A stretch of DNA of 64,000 nt, from positions 310,001 through 374,000 of the forward strand of contig NZ_NPKO01000004.1 in the NCBI RefSeq assembly GCF_008329605.1, in the 5' to 3' direction. Shown here piece after piece: positions 1 to 9,044 of this stretch. The notes under the pieces are model-generated. The model did no database searches. It worked only from the letters and a program-made list of their open reading frames with translations, and was not told where the DNA came from. Position numbers and translations under genes: made by a program. The DNA is from Mycolicibacterium sp. P9-64. GTDB taxonomy: Bacteria > Actinomycetota > Actinomycetes > Mycobacteriales > Mycobacteriaceae. Within the stretch, counting starts at the first letter, position 1; every line of letters begins with the position of its first letter.

Positions 1-1
1 T

Positions 2-628
2 CGTTCCCGGGCAGGCGAGATCGACCTGCGCAAGACGCTGCGCAAGTCGATGTCCACCGGTGGTGTGCCCATCGAGGTGGTGCTCAAGAAGCCGCACCCG
101 GCGCGGCCCGAGCTCGTCGTGCTGTGCGACGTGTCCGGGTCGGTTGCAGGGTTCAGCCACTTCACCCTGCAGCTGGTGCACGCGCTGCGGCAGCAGTTCT
201 CCCGCGTGCGGGTGTTCGCCTTCATCGACACCACCGACGAGGTCACCGAGCTGTTCGGTCCAGAGGCCGACCTCGCCGTCGCGGTGCAGCGCATCACCAG
301 GGAAGCCGGCGTCTACACCCGCGACGGTCACTCCGACTACGGGCACGCGTTCGTGTCGTTCCTGGAGAACTGGCCCAACGTGCTGTCGCCGCGCAGCTCG
401 CTGCTGGTGCTCGGGGACGGGCGCAACAACTATCGCAACCCCGAGACCGATCTGCTCGCGCACATGGTCAACGCCAGCAGGCACGCGCACTGGCTCAACC
501 CCGAACCCAAGCACCTGTGGGGCAGCGGCGACTCTGCGGTGCCGCGCTACGAGGACGTCATCACCATGCACGAGTGCCGGTCGGCCAAGCAGCTCGCCGG
601 GGTGATCGACCAGCTGCTGCCGGTCTAG
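2..628 (+). CDS. VWA domain protein (CoxE-like), N-terminus outside window
   Basis: The frame is open from the first bases, so the true start lies upstream; 208 residues are visible. The visible part is a von Willebrand factor A fold: the metal-binding MIDAS motif DVSGS is at visible residues 43-47, followed by the VLGDGRNN segment common in CoxE-type VWA proteins. Such proteins usually act with a MoxR-type AAA+ ATPase in assembly or metal insertion of a partner enzyme; that ATPase would be upstream and is not visible. It is followed after 32 bases by nadD. The partner is inferred from the family only. Confidence 0.85.
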   Translation, partial: RSRAGEIDLRKTLRKSMSTGGVPIEVVLKKPHPARPELVVLCDVSGSVAGFSHFTLQLVHALRQQFSRVRVFAFIDTTDEVTELFGPEADLAVAVQRITREAGVYTRDGHSDYGHAFVSFLENWPNVLSPRSSLLVLGDGRNNYRNPETDLLAHMVNASRHAHWLNPEPKHLWGSGDSAVPRYEDVITMHECRSAKQLAGVIDQLLPV

Positions 629-660
629 CGCCCGTAGACGCTCCCGTAAGCTGGCTATTC

Positions 661-1323
661 GTGACTCAACGCAGGCTGGGCGTGATGGGCGGGACCTTCG
701 ATCCCATCCACAACGGTCACTTGGTCGCGGCCAGCGAGGTGGCCGACCTGTTCAGCCTCGACGAGGTGATCTTCGTCCCGACCGGCCAGCCATGGCAGAA
801 GCGCGAGCGCATCGTCACCGCCGCCGAGGACCGCTACCTGATGACGGTCATCGCCACCGCGGCCAATCCGCGGTTCTCCGTCAGCCGCGTCGACATCGAC
901 CGTGGCGGCGCGACCTACACCACGGACACGCTGCGCGACCTCGGGGCCCTGAACCCCAACACGGAGTTGTACTTCATCACCGGTGCCGACGCCCTCGCCT
1001 CCATCCTGTCGTGGCAGAACTGGGAGGACCTCTTCGCCATGGCCCGCTTCGTCGGCGTCAGCAGGCCCGGTTACGAGCTCGACGGCGAACACATCGCCGC
1101 CGCCATGAAGGAATTGCCAGAGGACGCGCTGAGCCTGGTCGAGGTGCCCGCGCTGGCCATCTCGTCGAGCGACTGCAGGCGCCGCGCCGCGGCGGGGCGG
1201 CCCATCTGGTACCTGGTGCCGGACGGCGTCGTCCAGTACGTCACCAAGCGCGGCCTCTACCCCGCACACACCTCGACCAACAAGAACGCCGACAAGACGG
1301 CCAACAAGGAGTCTCACGCATGA
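661..1323 (+). CDS. nadD: Nicotinate-nucleotide adenylyltransferase
   Basis: Makes deamido-NAD from nicotinate mononucleotide and ATP in cytosolic NAD synthesis. The 220-residue protein has the nucleotidyltransferase signature [11 protein letters not shown] near the N-terminus and an ISSSDCRRR segment matching the ISSTxxR ATP-phosphate motif near the C-terminus. GTG at 661 is chosen because it just precedes the conserved N-terminus; a TANNNT -10 (TAAGCT, 647-652) ends eight bases before it, so the message may be leaderless. The open frame continues upstream inside the VWA gene, but that part is a shadow. The stop overlaps the rsfS ATG (ATGA), so the two are translationally coupled. Confidence 0.96.
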   Translation: MTQRRLGVMGGTFDPIHNGHLVAASEVADLFSLDEVIFVPTGQPWQKRERIVTAAEDRYLMTVIATAANPRFSVSRVDIDRGGATYTTDTLRDLGALNPNTELYFITGADALASILSWQNWEDLFAMARFVGVSRPGYELDGEHIAAAMKELPEDALSLVEVPALAISSSDCRRRAAAGRPIWYLVPDGVVQYVTKRGLYPAHTSTNKNADKTANKESHA

Positions 1324-1688
1324 CCGCATCCGAGGAAGCCGTCGGCATGGCCACGGTGGCAGCCAGGGCAGCCGCCGACAAGCTCGCCGACGACGTCGTC
1401 GTCATCGACGTCTCCGGGCAGCTCGTCATCACCGATCTGTTCGTCATCGCCTCGGCATCCAACGACCGGCAGGTCAACGCCATCGTCGACGAGGTCGAGG
1501 AGAAGATGCGCGTCGCAGGGCACAAACCGGCCCGCCGCGAGGGCACCCGCGAAGGTCGCTGGGTACTGCTGGACTACATCGACATCGTCGTGCACATCCA
1601 GCACCAGGACGAGCGCAACTTCTACGCGCTCGACAGGCTGTGGCGCGACTGCCCGCTGGTGCCGGTCGACCTGGATGGCCACGAGTGA
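1320..1688 (+). CDS. rsfS: Ribosomal silencing factor RsfS
   Basis: Binds ribosomal protein uL14 and blocks subunit joining, lowering translation in starvation. The 122 residues carry the RsfS/Iojap core: [19 protein letters not shown], the [14 protein letters not shown] helix, and the [14 protein letters not shown] strand pair. The ATG overlaps the nadD stop, and its own stop overlaps the GTG of gpgP (GTGA), giving a tightly coupled nadD-rsfS-gpgP-octT unit. Length is normal for the family. Confidence 0.95.
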   Translation: MTASEEAVGMATVAARAAADKLADDVVVIDVSGQLVITDLFVIASASNDRQVNAIVDEVEEKMRVAGHKPARREGTREGRWVLLDYIDIVVHIQHQDERNFYALDRLWRDCPLVPVDLDGHE

Positions 1689-2353
1689 GGGTGCGCCGCC
1701 TGGTGCTGCTGCGGCACGGGCAGACCGAGTACAACGCGAGCAGCCGGATGCAGGGCCAACTCGACACCGATCTGAGCGATCTGGGGCGGATGCAGGCCAT
1801 TGCCGCCGCCGAGGTGCTGGCCAAGCGGCAACCGCTGCTGATCGTGTCATCCGATCTGCGTCGCGCGCTGGACACGGCGCTTGCGCTCAGTGAGCGGGCC
1901 GGGCTCTCGGTGTCCGTCGACACCCGGCTGCGCGAAACCCATCTGGGTGACTGGCAGGGCATGACGCACCTCGAGGTCGACGCCGTCGCACCGGGTGCCC
2001 GGTTGGCGTGGCGGGACGACGCTCGATGGGCTCCGCACGGCGGCGAGAGCCGGGTCGACGTGGCCGACCGCAGTGTGCCCGTCGTCGCGGATCTGGTGGC
2101 GGGACAAGCCGAATGGGGTGTCGACGAGGCGGACCGCCCCGTGGTGTTGGTGGCTCACGGTGGGTTGATCGCGGCGCTGACCGCAGCCCTGCTACGGCTG
2201 CCGGTGGGCAACTGGCCGGTTCTGGGCGGCATGGGCAATGCCAGCTGGGTTCAGCTGTCCGGTCATTCGGAATCCGATGCCGCCGCAGGCGACATCCAGT
2301 GGCGCCTCGACGTCTGGAACGCATCGGCACAGGTCGCCAACGATGTCCTCTGA
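1685..2353 (+). CDS. gpgP: Glucosyl-3-phosphoglycerate phosphatase
   Basis: Histidine phosphatase that removes phosphate from glucosyl-3-phosphoglycerate to give glucosylglycerate, a precursor of methylglucose lipopolysaccharides. The 222-residue protein has the catalytic LLRHGQT motif, [12 protein letters not shown], the [10 protein letters not shown] acid segment and the second histidine in [13 protein letters not shown] at 1685 overlaps the rsfS stop and places RHG at the expected distance from the N-terminus. The general family is phosphoglycerate mutase-like; the specific name rests on being followed directly by octT, as in other mycobacteria. Confidence 0.9.
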   Translation: MRVRRLVLLRHGQTEYNASSRMQGQLDTDLSDLGRMQAIAAAEVLAKRQPLLIVSSDLRRALDTALALSERAGLSVSVDTRLRETHLGDWQGMTHLEVDAVAPGARLAWRDDARWAPHGGESRVDVADRSVPVVADLVAGQAEWGVDEADRPVVLVAHGGLIAALTAALLRLPVGNWPVLGGMGNASWVQLSGHSESDAAAGDIQWRLDVWNASAQVANDVL

Positions 2354-3080
2354 CAAGCGCACGCTGCTGATCTTCTGCGACTCCCTGTCCTACTACGGAC
2401 CGACCGGTGGACTGCCCGCCGACGATCCCAGGATCTGGCCCAACATCGTTGCTGCCCAACTCGGTTGGGATGTCGAGCTGATCGGCCGGATCGGCTGGAC
2501 TTGCCGCGACGTGTGGTGGGCGGCGACCCAGGATCCCCGCGCGTGGGCGGCGCTGCCTCGCGCGGGCGCGGTGATCGTCGCGACGGGCGGCATGGACTCA
2601 CTTCCATCCCCGCTGCCGACGGCGGTGCGCGAGCTGATCCGCTACGTCCGACCGCCGTGGCTGAGGCGATGGGCGCGCGACGGCTACGGCTGGCTGCAGC
2701 CCCGGTTCTCGCCGATCGCGCGACCGGCGCTGCCTCCGCACCTGAGCGCTGACTACCTCGAACAGGTCAGGGCGGCAATCGACTTCAACCGTCCAGGCAT
2801 TCCGTTCGTGGCGACGATCCCTTCGGTGCACATTGCCGACACCTACGGCCGGTCGCACCGTTGGCGCGAGGGTACGGTCGCCGCCATCACGTCGTGGGGG
2901 CGCGATCACGACGTGCCCATCGTCGATCTGAAGGCCGCGGTCGGCGACGAGGTGATGAGTGGTCGCGGCAACCCGGACGGCATCCACTGGAACTTCGAAG
3001 CACACGAGGCCGTCGCCGAGCTGATGATGAAGGGCCTCGCCGAGGCGGGCGTCGCGGTCTCCCAAGTCGCCGGCGACTGA
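2343..3080 (+). CDS. octT: Diglucosylglycerate octanoyltransferase
   Basis: SGNH-hydrolase-fold acyltransferase of 245 residues that octanoylates diglucosylglycerate in methylglucose lipopolysaccharide synthesis. The nucleophile lies in FCDSLSYYG at the N-terminus, and the Asp/His pair in NPDGIHWN near the C-terminus. ATG at 2343 overlaps the end of gpgP by 11 bases. The function comes from family knowledge and from adjacency to gpgP. Confidence 0.87.
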   Translation: MSSDKRTLLIFCDSLSYYGPTGGLPADDPRIWPNIVAAQLGWDVELIGRIGWTCRDVWWAATQDPRAWAALPRAGAVIVATGGMDSLPSPLPTAVRELIRYVRPPWLRRWARDGYGWLQPRFSPIARPALPPHLSADYLEQVRAAIDFNRPGIPFVATIPSVHIADTYGRSHRWREGTVAAITSWGRDHDVPIVDLKAAVGDEVMSGRGNPDGIHWNFEAHEAVAELMMKGLAEAGVAVSQVAGD

Positions 3081-3082
3081 CC

Positions 3083-3922
3083 ATGGCCGTCGTGGTGGTC
3101 ACCGACTCGTCCTCTCGACTGGAGCCGGATGAGTTGCGGCGGTGGGGGATTCGGCAAGTGCCGTTGCACGTTCTGGTCGACGGCACGGACCTGCGCGACG
3201 GGATTGACCCGGTGCCCTACGACGTCCACGATCGTGCCCACGTCACGACCGCAGGTGCGGTACCCGCCGACCTGACCGAGGCCTACCGCAAGGCATTGGC
3301 CGACAGCGGCGGGGACGGCGTGGTCGCGGTGCATCTTTCGGCGGCGCTGTCGAGCACGTTCAGCTCGGCAGTGGCCATGGCGCGCGAATTCGCTCCCGCG
3401 GTGCGCGTGGTGAACGCACGGTCCGCGGCGGCCGGTGTCGGGTTCGTCGCCATGGCAGCAGCCCGCTCAGCGGCCGCGGGGGAGGACCTCGACACCGTCG
3501 AGGCAGCGGCCAGGTCGGCCGTGCCACGCGGCCGCGCCTTCATCGTGGTGCACCGACTCGACAACCTCCGGCGCAGCGGGCGGATCGGCACCGCCGCGTC
3601 GTGGCTGGGTACCGCGCTGTCGCTGAAACCGCTGCTGTGCCTCGACGTGGACGGTCGACTCGTGCTGTCCCAACGCATCCGGACGGTGTCGAAGGCGCAC
3701 GCGGCGATGGTCGACGCGGTCGTGGAGTTCGTCGGCGACCGGACGGCCTCGGTCGTCGTCCACCACGTCGACAATCACGACGACGCCGACGAACTCGGCG
3801 CGACGCTGACGGCCAGGCTGCCGCAACTCGGATCACTTTCCGTGAGCGACATGGGGCCGGTGCTGTCGGTCCACGTCGGCGGCGGGGCGATCGGCGTGTG
3901 CGTAACGGTGGACGGCCCGTGA
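3083..3922 (+). CDS. DegV family fatty-acid-binding protein
   Basis: The 279-residue protein has the DegV signature: VVVVTDSSSRL at the start, a VHLSAALSSTFSSA lipid-headgroup loop, and HRLDNLRRSGRIG. DegV (FakB-like) proteins bind a fatty acid and in Firmicutes present it to the kinase FakA; no FakA is seen here. ATG at 3083 begins two bases after the octT stop; its own stop overlaps the next GTG (GTGA), so it is in the same operon. Which lipid it handles is unknown. Confidence 0.92.
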   Translation: MAVVVVTDSSSRLEPDELRRWGIRQVPLHVLVDGTDLRDGIDPVPYDVHDRAHVTTAGAVPADLTEAYRKALADSGGDGVVAVHLSAALSSTFSSAVAMAREFAPAVRVVNARSAAAGVGFVAMAAARSAAAGEDLDTVEAAARSAVPRGRAFIVVHRLDNLRRSGRIGTAASWLGTALSLKPLLCLDVDGRLVLSQRIRTVSKAHAAMVDAVVEFVGDRTASVVVHHVDNHDDADELGATLTARLPQLGSLSVSDMGPVLSVHVGGGAIGVCVTVDGP

Positions 3923-4539
3923 CCGCTCTCGACCTCGCGCGCGAGGAACGCGAAGACCTCGCCGACTTCCTCGCCGGCCTGACGCCGGAACAGTGGGCGC
4001 ACCCGTCGCTGTGTGCGGAGTGGAGCGTGCGCGACGTGGCCGCGCACGTGGTGAGCTTCGAGGAGATGACTGCCCGAGACCTGACTGCGCGCTTCGTCAG
4101 GGCCCGCCTGCAGATGGATCGCATCAACGGTCTCGGTGTCTCCGATCTGGCGGACAGCTCCACCGAGCAGCTCGTCGCACTCCTGCGGGACAACGTCGAG
4201 CCGCACGGCATGGGAGCGGGCTTCGGCGGCCGGATAGCGCTGACCGACAACATGATTCACCAGCAGGACATTCGGCGGCCGCTGGGCCTGGAGCGGACGA
4301 TTCCTGCCGAACGCCTCAGCGCCGCACTGGACTTCGTGCGCTACTCGCCGACCATCCGAGGTGCATTACGGGCCCGTGGCGTGCGGCTGATCGCCACCGA
4401 CTCCGACTGGTCCTACGGCAAGGGTCCCGAGGTGCGGGGGCCTGGCGAGGCGTTGCTCGTGGTGATGGCGGGACGGCCCGCCGCCTTGAGCGACCTCGCT
4501 GGACCGGGTGTCGCGACCCTCGCGGCCCGCCTGGGCTAA
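3919..4539 (+). CDS. Maleylpyruvate isomerase family mycothiol-dependent enzyme (DinB-like)
   Basis: 206 residues with an N-terminal MDMPI/DinB-like four-helix domain (LTPEQWAHPSLCAEWSVRDVAAHVV) and the later HQQDIRRPLG segment, whose histidine would be a metal ligand. Family members use mycothiol as cofactor for isomerisation or S-transfer, but most mycobacterial paralogues have no known substrate. GTG at 3919 overlaps the degV stop and it is the last gene of the coupled operon. About 110 bases without a gene follow before the convergent permease. Confidence 0.82.
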   Translation: MTALDLAREEREDLADFLAGLTPEQWAHPSLCAEWSVRDVAAHVVSFEEMTARDLTARFVRARLQMDRINGLGVSDLADSSTEQLVALLRDNVEPHGMGAGFGGRIALTDNMIHQQDIRRPLGLERTIPAERLSAALDFVRYSPTIRGALRARGVRLIATDSDWSYGKGPEVRGPGEALLVVMAGRPAALSDLAGPGVATLAARLG

Positions 4540-4650
4540 CCGCGAACCACCCCCTTCCGTGACCGCGCGTGTTTGCGGGCGACACGCCGCAGATTTTCGC
4601 GAGTTTGCGTGCGCTCGGGGCTAGCGCAGACGCCATCGTGCAGTCTCAGG

Positions 4651-6114
4651 TCAGGTGGACGAGGGGCGCGTGAGCTCGGCTTCGACGTGGTCGCCGTAGC
4701 TGCTGCGCGGGTCCGTGTAGTAGCGAGCGTGGCCGGTCTTGGCGGAGATCACCGAAAGCACGAGTCCCAAGAGCGAGAGGCCGACCCCGAACGCGATCTC
4801 GACCGCGTTGAGCGACCCCGACGCCAGCGAATAGACGACCACGAATCCCATGAACAACGCCCCCAGCCCAGGAAGCAGTCCGCCGATTACGAAATCGCTT
4901 GCCGAGCCCATGATCTGGTGGCGGTAGCACCAGATGGCGGTGCTTGCGGTGAGCAGATAAAAGATGGCGGCCATCAGTCCGAGCGTGCTGACGATGTCCG
5001 AGAGCGCCGCCCCGACGGAGTCGATCAGGGTCGAACCCCACAGGAATACGACGTTGAGCAAGCCGAAGAGAATGGTGGCGTTCCATGGTGTGCCGAAGCG
5101 GGAGTTCACCCCGCCGAACCAGGCGGGGATCACGCGATCGCGCCCCATCGCGAAACCAATTCGCGACGAGCTGACGATGGCAGCCAGCAGCGACGCCAGT
5201 GTCCCGCCGAGGACGGCGACGATCATGAGCTGTTTCCAGAAGCCGCCGCCAATCCGCTCACCGACGAACGCGAGGATGTTGGCCGCGTGATCCTGCATCT
5301 CCTGCATGGGTGCGATGCCCTGGAACGCCAGCACGGTGACCGAGTAGATGACGAACAACAGGATGACGCTGGTCAGGGCGGCTCGCCCGGCCTTGGCGCC
5401 CGAGGACTCCTCACCGACGTAGGCGGCCGTATCCCATCCGGAGTACAAGAAGATGGCAAGCAGCACACCGGATATCAGCGACTTGAAGCCACCTGCGCCG
5501 CTGATGGTGAACCACGACGAGTCCACCGTGACGACGCCGTCGTGTCCGCTGGCGATGAAGACGATTGCCGCGATCGCGAACCCCAGGATGAGTGCGTATT
5601 CGAAGACGGCCCACATCCACTGGAAGCGGGCAGACAGTTGCGCACCCAGTGCGGCGATCACCAGGACGATGAGGTTGAACACGGTGCCCACGGTGGCGAC
5701 GGCGTATGAATTGTTGGCGGCGTCGTCGGAGAAGAAGCTGAGCAGGTAGCTGCCGAGCGGGATGGTCAGGCTGGTCGTGCCAACGGTGTAGTAGAGCAAC
5801 ATGATCCAGCCGGCGAAGAAGCCCGCATGGGGGTTGAGTACCCGACCCACCCACGAATACGTCGCGCCCGCGCTGGGCTGCCAGGCGTGCAGACGCTGAT
5901 AGCCCAGCGCGATGCCGAGCATCGGCACGAAGCAGATGAGGATCGGCAGGAAGCCTGCGTAGGCGACGGTGGCCATGATGGCAGCCAGCGAGACCGCCAC
6001 ACTTTGGGTCGGACCGGAGCTGGCCAACGCCATGACGACGACGTCGCCAGCGCGCAGTGCGCCGGACCTCAATCCCGTTGGGGCGGGCTGCTCAGCCGAT
6101 GGTGATGTGGCCAT
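4651..6114 (-). CDS. APC family amino acid permease
   Basis: 487 residues, almost entirely hydrophobic helices (about 12 expected), with APC-superfamily features such as an N-terminal ALASSGPTQSV segment and GATYSWVGRVLNPHAGFFAGW. It should import an amino acid or amine by proton symport; the substrate cannot be read. ATG at 6114 gives a short soluble N-tail. It lies downstream of, and in the same direction as, the DapB-like dehydrogenase, with a 261-base gap carrying two CATAC-N3-GTATG palindromes. The gap suggests its own regulated promoter. Confidence 0.88.
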   Translation of the reverse strand: MATSPSAEQPAPTGLRSGALRAGDVVVMALASSGPTQSVAVSLAAIMATVAYAGFLPILICFVPMLGIALGYQRLHAWQPSAGATYSWVGRVLNPHAGFFAGWIMLLYYTVGTTSLTIPLGSYLLSFFSDDAANNSYAVATVGTVFNLIVLVIAALGAQLSARFQWMWAVFEYALILGFAIAAIVFIASGHDGVVTVDSSWFTISGAGGFKSLISGVLLAIFLYSGWDTAAYVGEESSGAKAGRAALTSVILLFVIYSVTVLAFQGIAPMQEMQDHAANILAFVGERIGGGFWKQLMIVAVLGGTLASLLAAIVSSSRIGFAMGRDRVIPAWFGGVNSRFGTPWNATILFGLLNVVFLWGSTLIDSVGAALSDIVSTLGLMAAIFYLLTASTAIWCYRHQIMGSASDFVIGGLLPGLGALFMGFVVVYSLASGSLNAVEIAFGVGLSLLGLVLSVISAKTGHARYYTDPRSSYGDHVEAELTRPSST

Positions 6115-6157
6115 AGTGGTCTCCCGTGGTTCGTAGTGCCGGTCGAACCATACAATG

Positions 6158-6170
6158 CATACTCTGTATG
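6158..6170. promoter_or_regulatory. Inverted repeat CATAC-TCT-GTATG (candidate operator)
   Basis: Perfect 5-bp arms around a 3-base spacer, 44 bases upstream of the permease start, with an extra direct CATAC at 6149-6153. The same arms recur at 6270-6282. TetR and GntR regulators commonly bind palindromes of this size; no regulator gene is adjacent. Confidence 0.5.
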
Positions 6171-6269
6171 AGGAATGGGTTTCGCATGAGTTACCGCGTC
6201 ATTGCGGTGATTCTCAGATGCCCTGCGAACCTGGGAGTTTCATGTGTGGCGCGCGACAATCCGACGTCG

Positions 6270-6282
6270 CATACAAAGTATG
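6270..6282. promoter_or_regulatory. Inverted repeat CATAC-AAA-GTATG (second copy)
   Basis: Same arms and spacing as 6158-6170, with a different spacer, in the gap between the dehydrogenase stop (6376) and the permease start (6114). The centre-to-centre distance is 112 bp. Two copies with the spacer changed but arms kept argue for a protein-binding site. Confidence 0.5.
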
Positions 6283-6375
6283 AACTGCTGCGTGACTGCC
6301 CGCCGAGATCTGCGAGGTGGTCGTGATCTCCGACCGGCCACAGCCGTGGCGCAGAAGTCGGTGTGAGGGTCGGCG

Positions 6376-7431
6376 CTAGCGCGCGACCCGCCCCGTCACC
6401 GGCGGCAGGTCCTTCAGCGTGACGATGCCCGGCGCGGCGGCGACCACCGCGGGCACGGCATTGGTCACGGGCATGGCGGTGTAGATCATGCCGAGTCCCA
6501 TGAAGCCGGGCTCGGTCCAGTCCTTCGGTGGCAGGCAGTGCAGCACGGTGCGCATGTTGGGCGTGCCGAACACCTGGATGACGTGCCCGTGCTCGAGTGG
6601 CTTGGGCGGGGTGACGTGGCTGCCCATGGTCCAGTTGAACCCGACGCTGACGACGTTCTTCTCGCCCACCCAGCCGCGGTGATAGCCGTACACGCTGCCA
6701 ACGGTGCCGTTGGGGATCTGCATGAACCCGAGGTCACTGTCGCCGGTGGCGGCAGTGAACTCGACGTCGAACGTCAGGCGGTCGAGCTTGGCGCCGATCG
6801 CGTCGGCCATCATCGCCGCAGACTCGGCGAACACCTCGCTCTCGCGCCGCACGCTCTCGGCGAGGCCGGGCGTTGCGGGGTCCTGCCCGAAGCCCATCGC
6901 GGCCTGCGTGTCAGCCGATTCGTAGGTCGAGCAGTCGACGGACTCGGTGATGCGGATCTCGTCGACGTTCTCGCAAGCGCCCGAGAGCACCATCCCGACC
7001 ATGTTGGTCATGCCGGGGTGTGCCCCACTGCCGAAGATCGTGGAATTGCCTGCCTGGCAAGCCTTCCGGATCCGGTCCAAGTCTTCCGGTGACTGCTTGC
7101 CGCCGGTGATCCAGGCCGCGCTCGAGCACACGTTCACCCCGGCCTCCAGCAGCCGGACCAGTTCGTCGACGTTCGGCCACAGCGGGTTGTAACAGCAAGC
7201 ATCCGGTTGCAAGGCGATGAGCGCGTCGATGTCGTTGGTGGCGGCGATGCCCGTGGGCTCCGGCCAGCCCGCGAGGACGGCGGCATCCACCCCGACCTTG
7301 TCGGCACCGTGGGCGTACACCCCGACGAGCTCCATGTCGTTGCGCCCGATGATCGAATGCAGTGAGCGCGTGCCGATGTTGCCGGTGGTCCACTGGATCA
7401 CCCGCAGCGGCCGGTCGGTGGTCGTCGTCAT
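6376..7431 (-). CDS. NAD(P)H-dependent amine/diaminopentanoate dehydrogenase-like protein (DapB N-terminal fold)
   Basis: 351 residues. The N-terminus RVIQWTTGNIGTRSLHSII is the Rossmann segment of the dihydrodipicolinate-reductase-like family abundant in mycobacteria; distant relatives include 2,4-diaminopentanoate dehydrogenase. ATG at 7431 is preceded by a strong Shine-Dalgarno (gaggagg), so the longer open frame upstream is not coding. Substrate unknown; the permease next to it and the divergent acetamidase suggest a nitrogen compound. Confidence 0.82.
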   Translation of the reverse strand: MTTTTDRPLRVIQWTTGNIGTRSLHSIIGRNDMELVGVYAHGADKVGVDAAVLAGWPEPTGIAATNDIDALIALQPDACCYNPLWPNVDELVRLLEAGVNVCSSAAWITGGKQSPEDLDRIRKACQAGNSTIFGSGAHPGMTNMVGMVLSGACENVDEIRITESVDCSTYESADTQAAMGFGQDPATPGLAESVRRESEVFAESAAMMADAIGAKLDRLTFDVEFTAATGDSDLGFMQIPNGTVGSVYGYHRGWVGEKNVVSVGFNWTMGSHVTPPKPLEHGHVIQVFGTPNMRTVLHCLPPKDWTEPGFMGLGMIYTAMPVTNAVPAVVAAAPGIVTLKDLPPVTGRVAR

Positions 7432-7534
7432 GTGCGCCTCCTCGTTGCGGCGGTTAGTAGACACCTTCTGGAATATGTATACGCGAGGCATCGCTCGACG
7501 CGCCGGAAGACCGTCACGCTGGCATGATCGCCGA

Positions 7535-8565
7535 ATGCAACACGACCTCCCGGCCACCCCGTCCACGGTGCACTGGGGGTACTTCGACCCGCGCCTGGCA
7601 CCTGCGCTCGTCGTGGCGTCGGGTGATCTGGTCGCGATCGAGACGTTGACCCATCACGCCGGTGACGCCCCCGACCTGCTGATGGACCCACGGATCGCCG
7701 ACGTCTTCGCGTCGGTGACCGACCGCGGACCGGGGCCACATCTGCTCACCGGTCCCATCGCCGTCGAGGGCGCCCGCCCCGGTGACGTGCTGCAGGTGGA
7801 CATCCTGTCCGCGACGCCGCGGCTTCCGTACGGATCGAATCTGGCAGGACACTGGGGCCACCTCTACGACGAGCTGCCAGGGAGCGGGTGACGGTCTACG
7901 AACTCGACGCCGACGCGCTTCTGGGCCGGGCGTTGTTCGGTTATGACTGGACCGCAACGCCTTTGGCCAATCAGCCGGGCACCATCGTCGTGCCCGACGC
8001 CGCGGCGCGCGAGCCCGCGCTTCCCGGTGTCGTGGTTCCTCTGCGGCCGCACTTCGGCACCATGGGTGTTGCACCGGCCGCTCCCGAGCGGGTGTCGTCG
8101 GTGCCGCCCGGTGACCACGGTGGCAACGTGGACAACTGGCGCGTCGGAGCGGGCGGGCGCATGTTCTACCCTGTACAGGTGCCCGGCGCGCTGCTGTCGG
8201 TGGGCGACCCGCATGTCTCGCAGGGCGACGGCGAGATCAGCGGAACTGCACTCGAGTCGTCACTGAACGGATTGCTGCGCTTGACCATTCGACGTGATCT
8301 GCCCTTCACCGTGCCCGTGCTGGAGACCTCGACCGAGCTCTTCGTGCACGGCTTCGGCGACACGCTCGACGCGGCGATGAAGGCCGCGGCACTGCGCACG
8401 CTCGACGTGCTCGGGCTCGTCTTCGGCCTGACCCGGCGGGACGCCTACTCGTTCATGTCGGTGGCCGTCGACTTCACCGTCACCCAGGTCGTCGACCAAC
8501 GGCAGGGCGTGCATGGGCGCATCGACAAGCGGTGCTTCCCCCGTTGGCCGGGGGTCGCGGCATGA
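7535..8565 (+). pseudogene. Acetamidase/formamidase family gene, interrupted by a frameshift
   Basis: Two adjoining frames encode one FmdA/AmdA protein. 7535-7891 encodes the N-terminal 118 residues (STVHWGYFDPRLAPALVVASGD, then HLLTGPIAVEGARPGDVLQVDIL). 7888-8565 encodes the remaining 225 (VTVYELDADAL to MSVAVDFTVTQVVDQRQGVHG). The first frame stops at 7889-7891, whereas the frame-1 reading just before 7888 gives RERVTVYE, which looks like the ancestral join. A loss of one base around the ccaggg run at 7877-7882 would explain it. It may be a real inactivation, a sequencing error or a recoding site. An intact enzyme would hydrolyse a short amide to ammonia and acid. Confidence 0.75.
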
Positions 8566-8990
8566 GCGGCATCCGCGCGTTCCACTTCACGCCCGAGGAG
8601 GGTGTGCCGCCGGGTGTGGCACCGTTCTCCCACGCCACCGCCGCCGGGCAGACGCTGCACGTGACCGGCCAGATGCCGACCGACACGACCGGGACCGTGG
8701 TCGGCGCCGACGTCGCGACCCAGACCGATCAGGTACTGCGCAACCTGTTGCGGGTCACCGAACTGTGCGGTGGGGGACTTGCCGACGTCGTCTCGGTGCG
8801 TGCCTACCTCATCGACTGGGACGACTACGCCGCGTTCAACACCGCCTACGCGGCGTGGTTTCCCGAACGGTTGCCCTCGCGCACCTGCGTCGGGGTGACC
8901 GGGTTGGCCGTCGGCGCACTGGTCGAGATCGACTGGGTGTGTTGGCGAGACGATGGCTGGAACGGCTCGCCGGTGCCACACTTGATGTAG
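8562..8990 (+). CDS. RidA family protein
   Basis: 142 residues of the YjgF/YER057c/UK114 family, which hydrolyse reactive enamine/imine intermediates. Visible signatures are LHVTGQMPTD, a helix LRNLLRVTELCGGGLADVVSVRAYL, and ERLPSRTCVGV, whose arginine binds the substrate carboxylate. ATG at 8562 overlaps the acetamidase stop (ATGA), so the two were one operon. RidA partners often accompany amino-acid or amide catabolism, which fits the neighbouring genes. Confidence 0.9.
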   Translation: MSGIRAFHFTPEEGVPPGVAPFSHATAAGQTLHVTGQMPTDTTGTVVGADVATQTDQVLRNLLRVTELCGGGLADVVSVRAYLIDWDDYAAFNTAYAAWFPERLPSRTCVGVTGLAVGALVEIDWVCWRDDGWNGSPVPHLM

Positions 8991-9044
8991 GCCCGCGGGC
9001 CCTCCAGACGGCTGCCGCGGGCTAGTCCTTCGAGGAGGAACACC

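Noticed and set aside
4573..5709. Long plus-strand frame opposite the permease
   Set aside because: Its product is charge-rich low-complexity sequence with no family; the permease on the other strand is convincing.
6126..6326. 66-codon frame between the dehydrogenase and permease
   Set aside because: It runs across both operator palindromes, has no ribosome-binding site and an odd composition.
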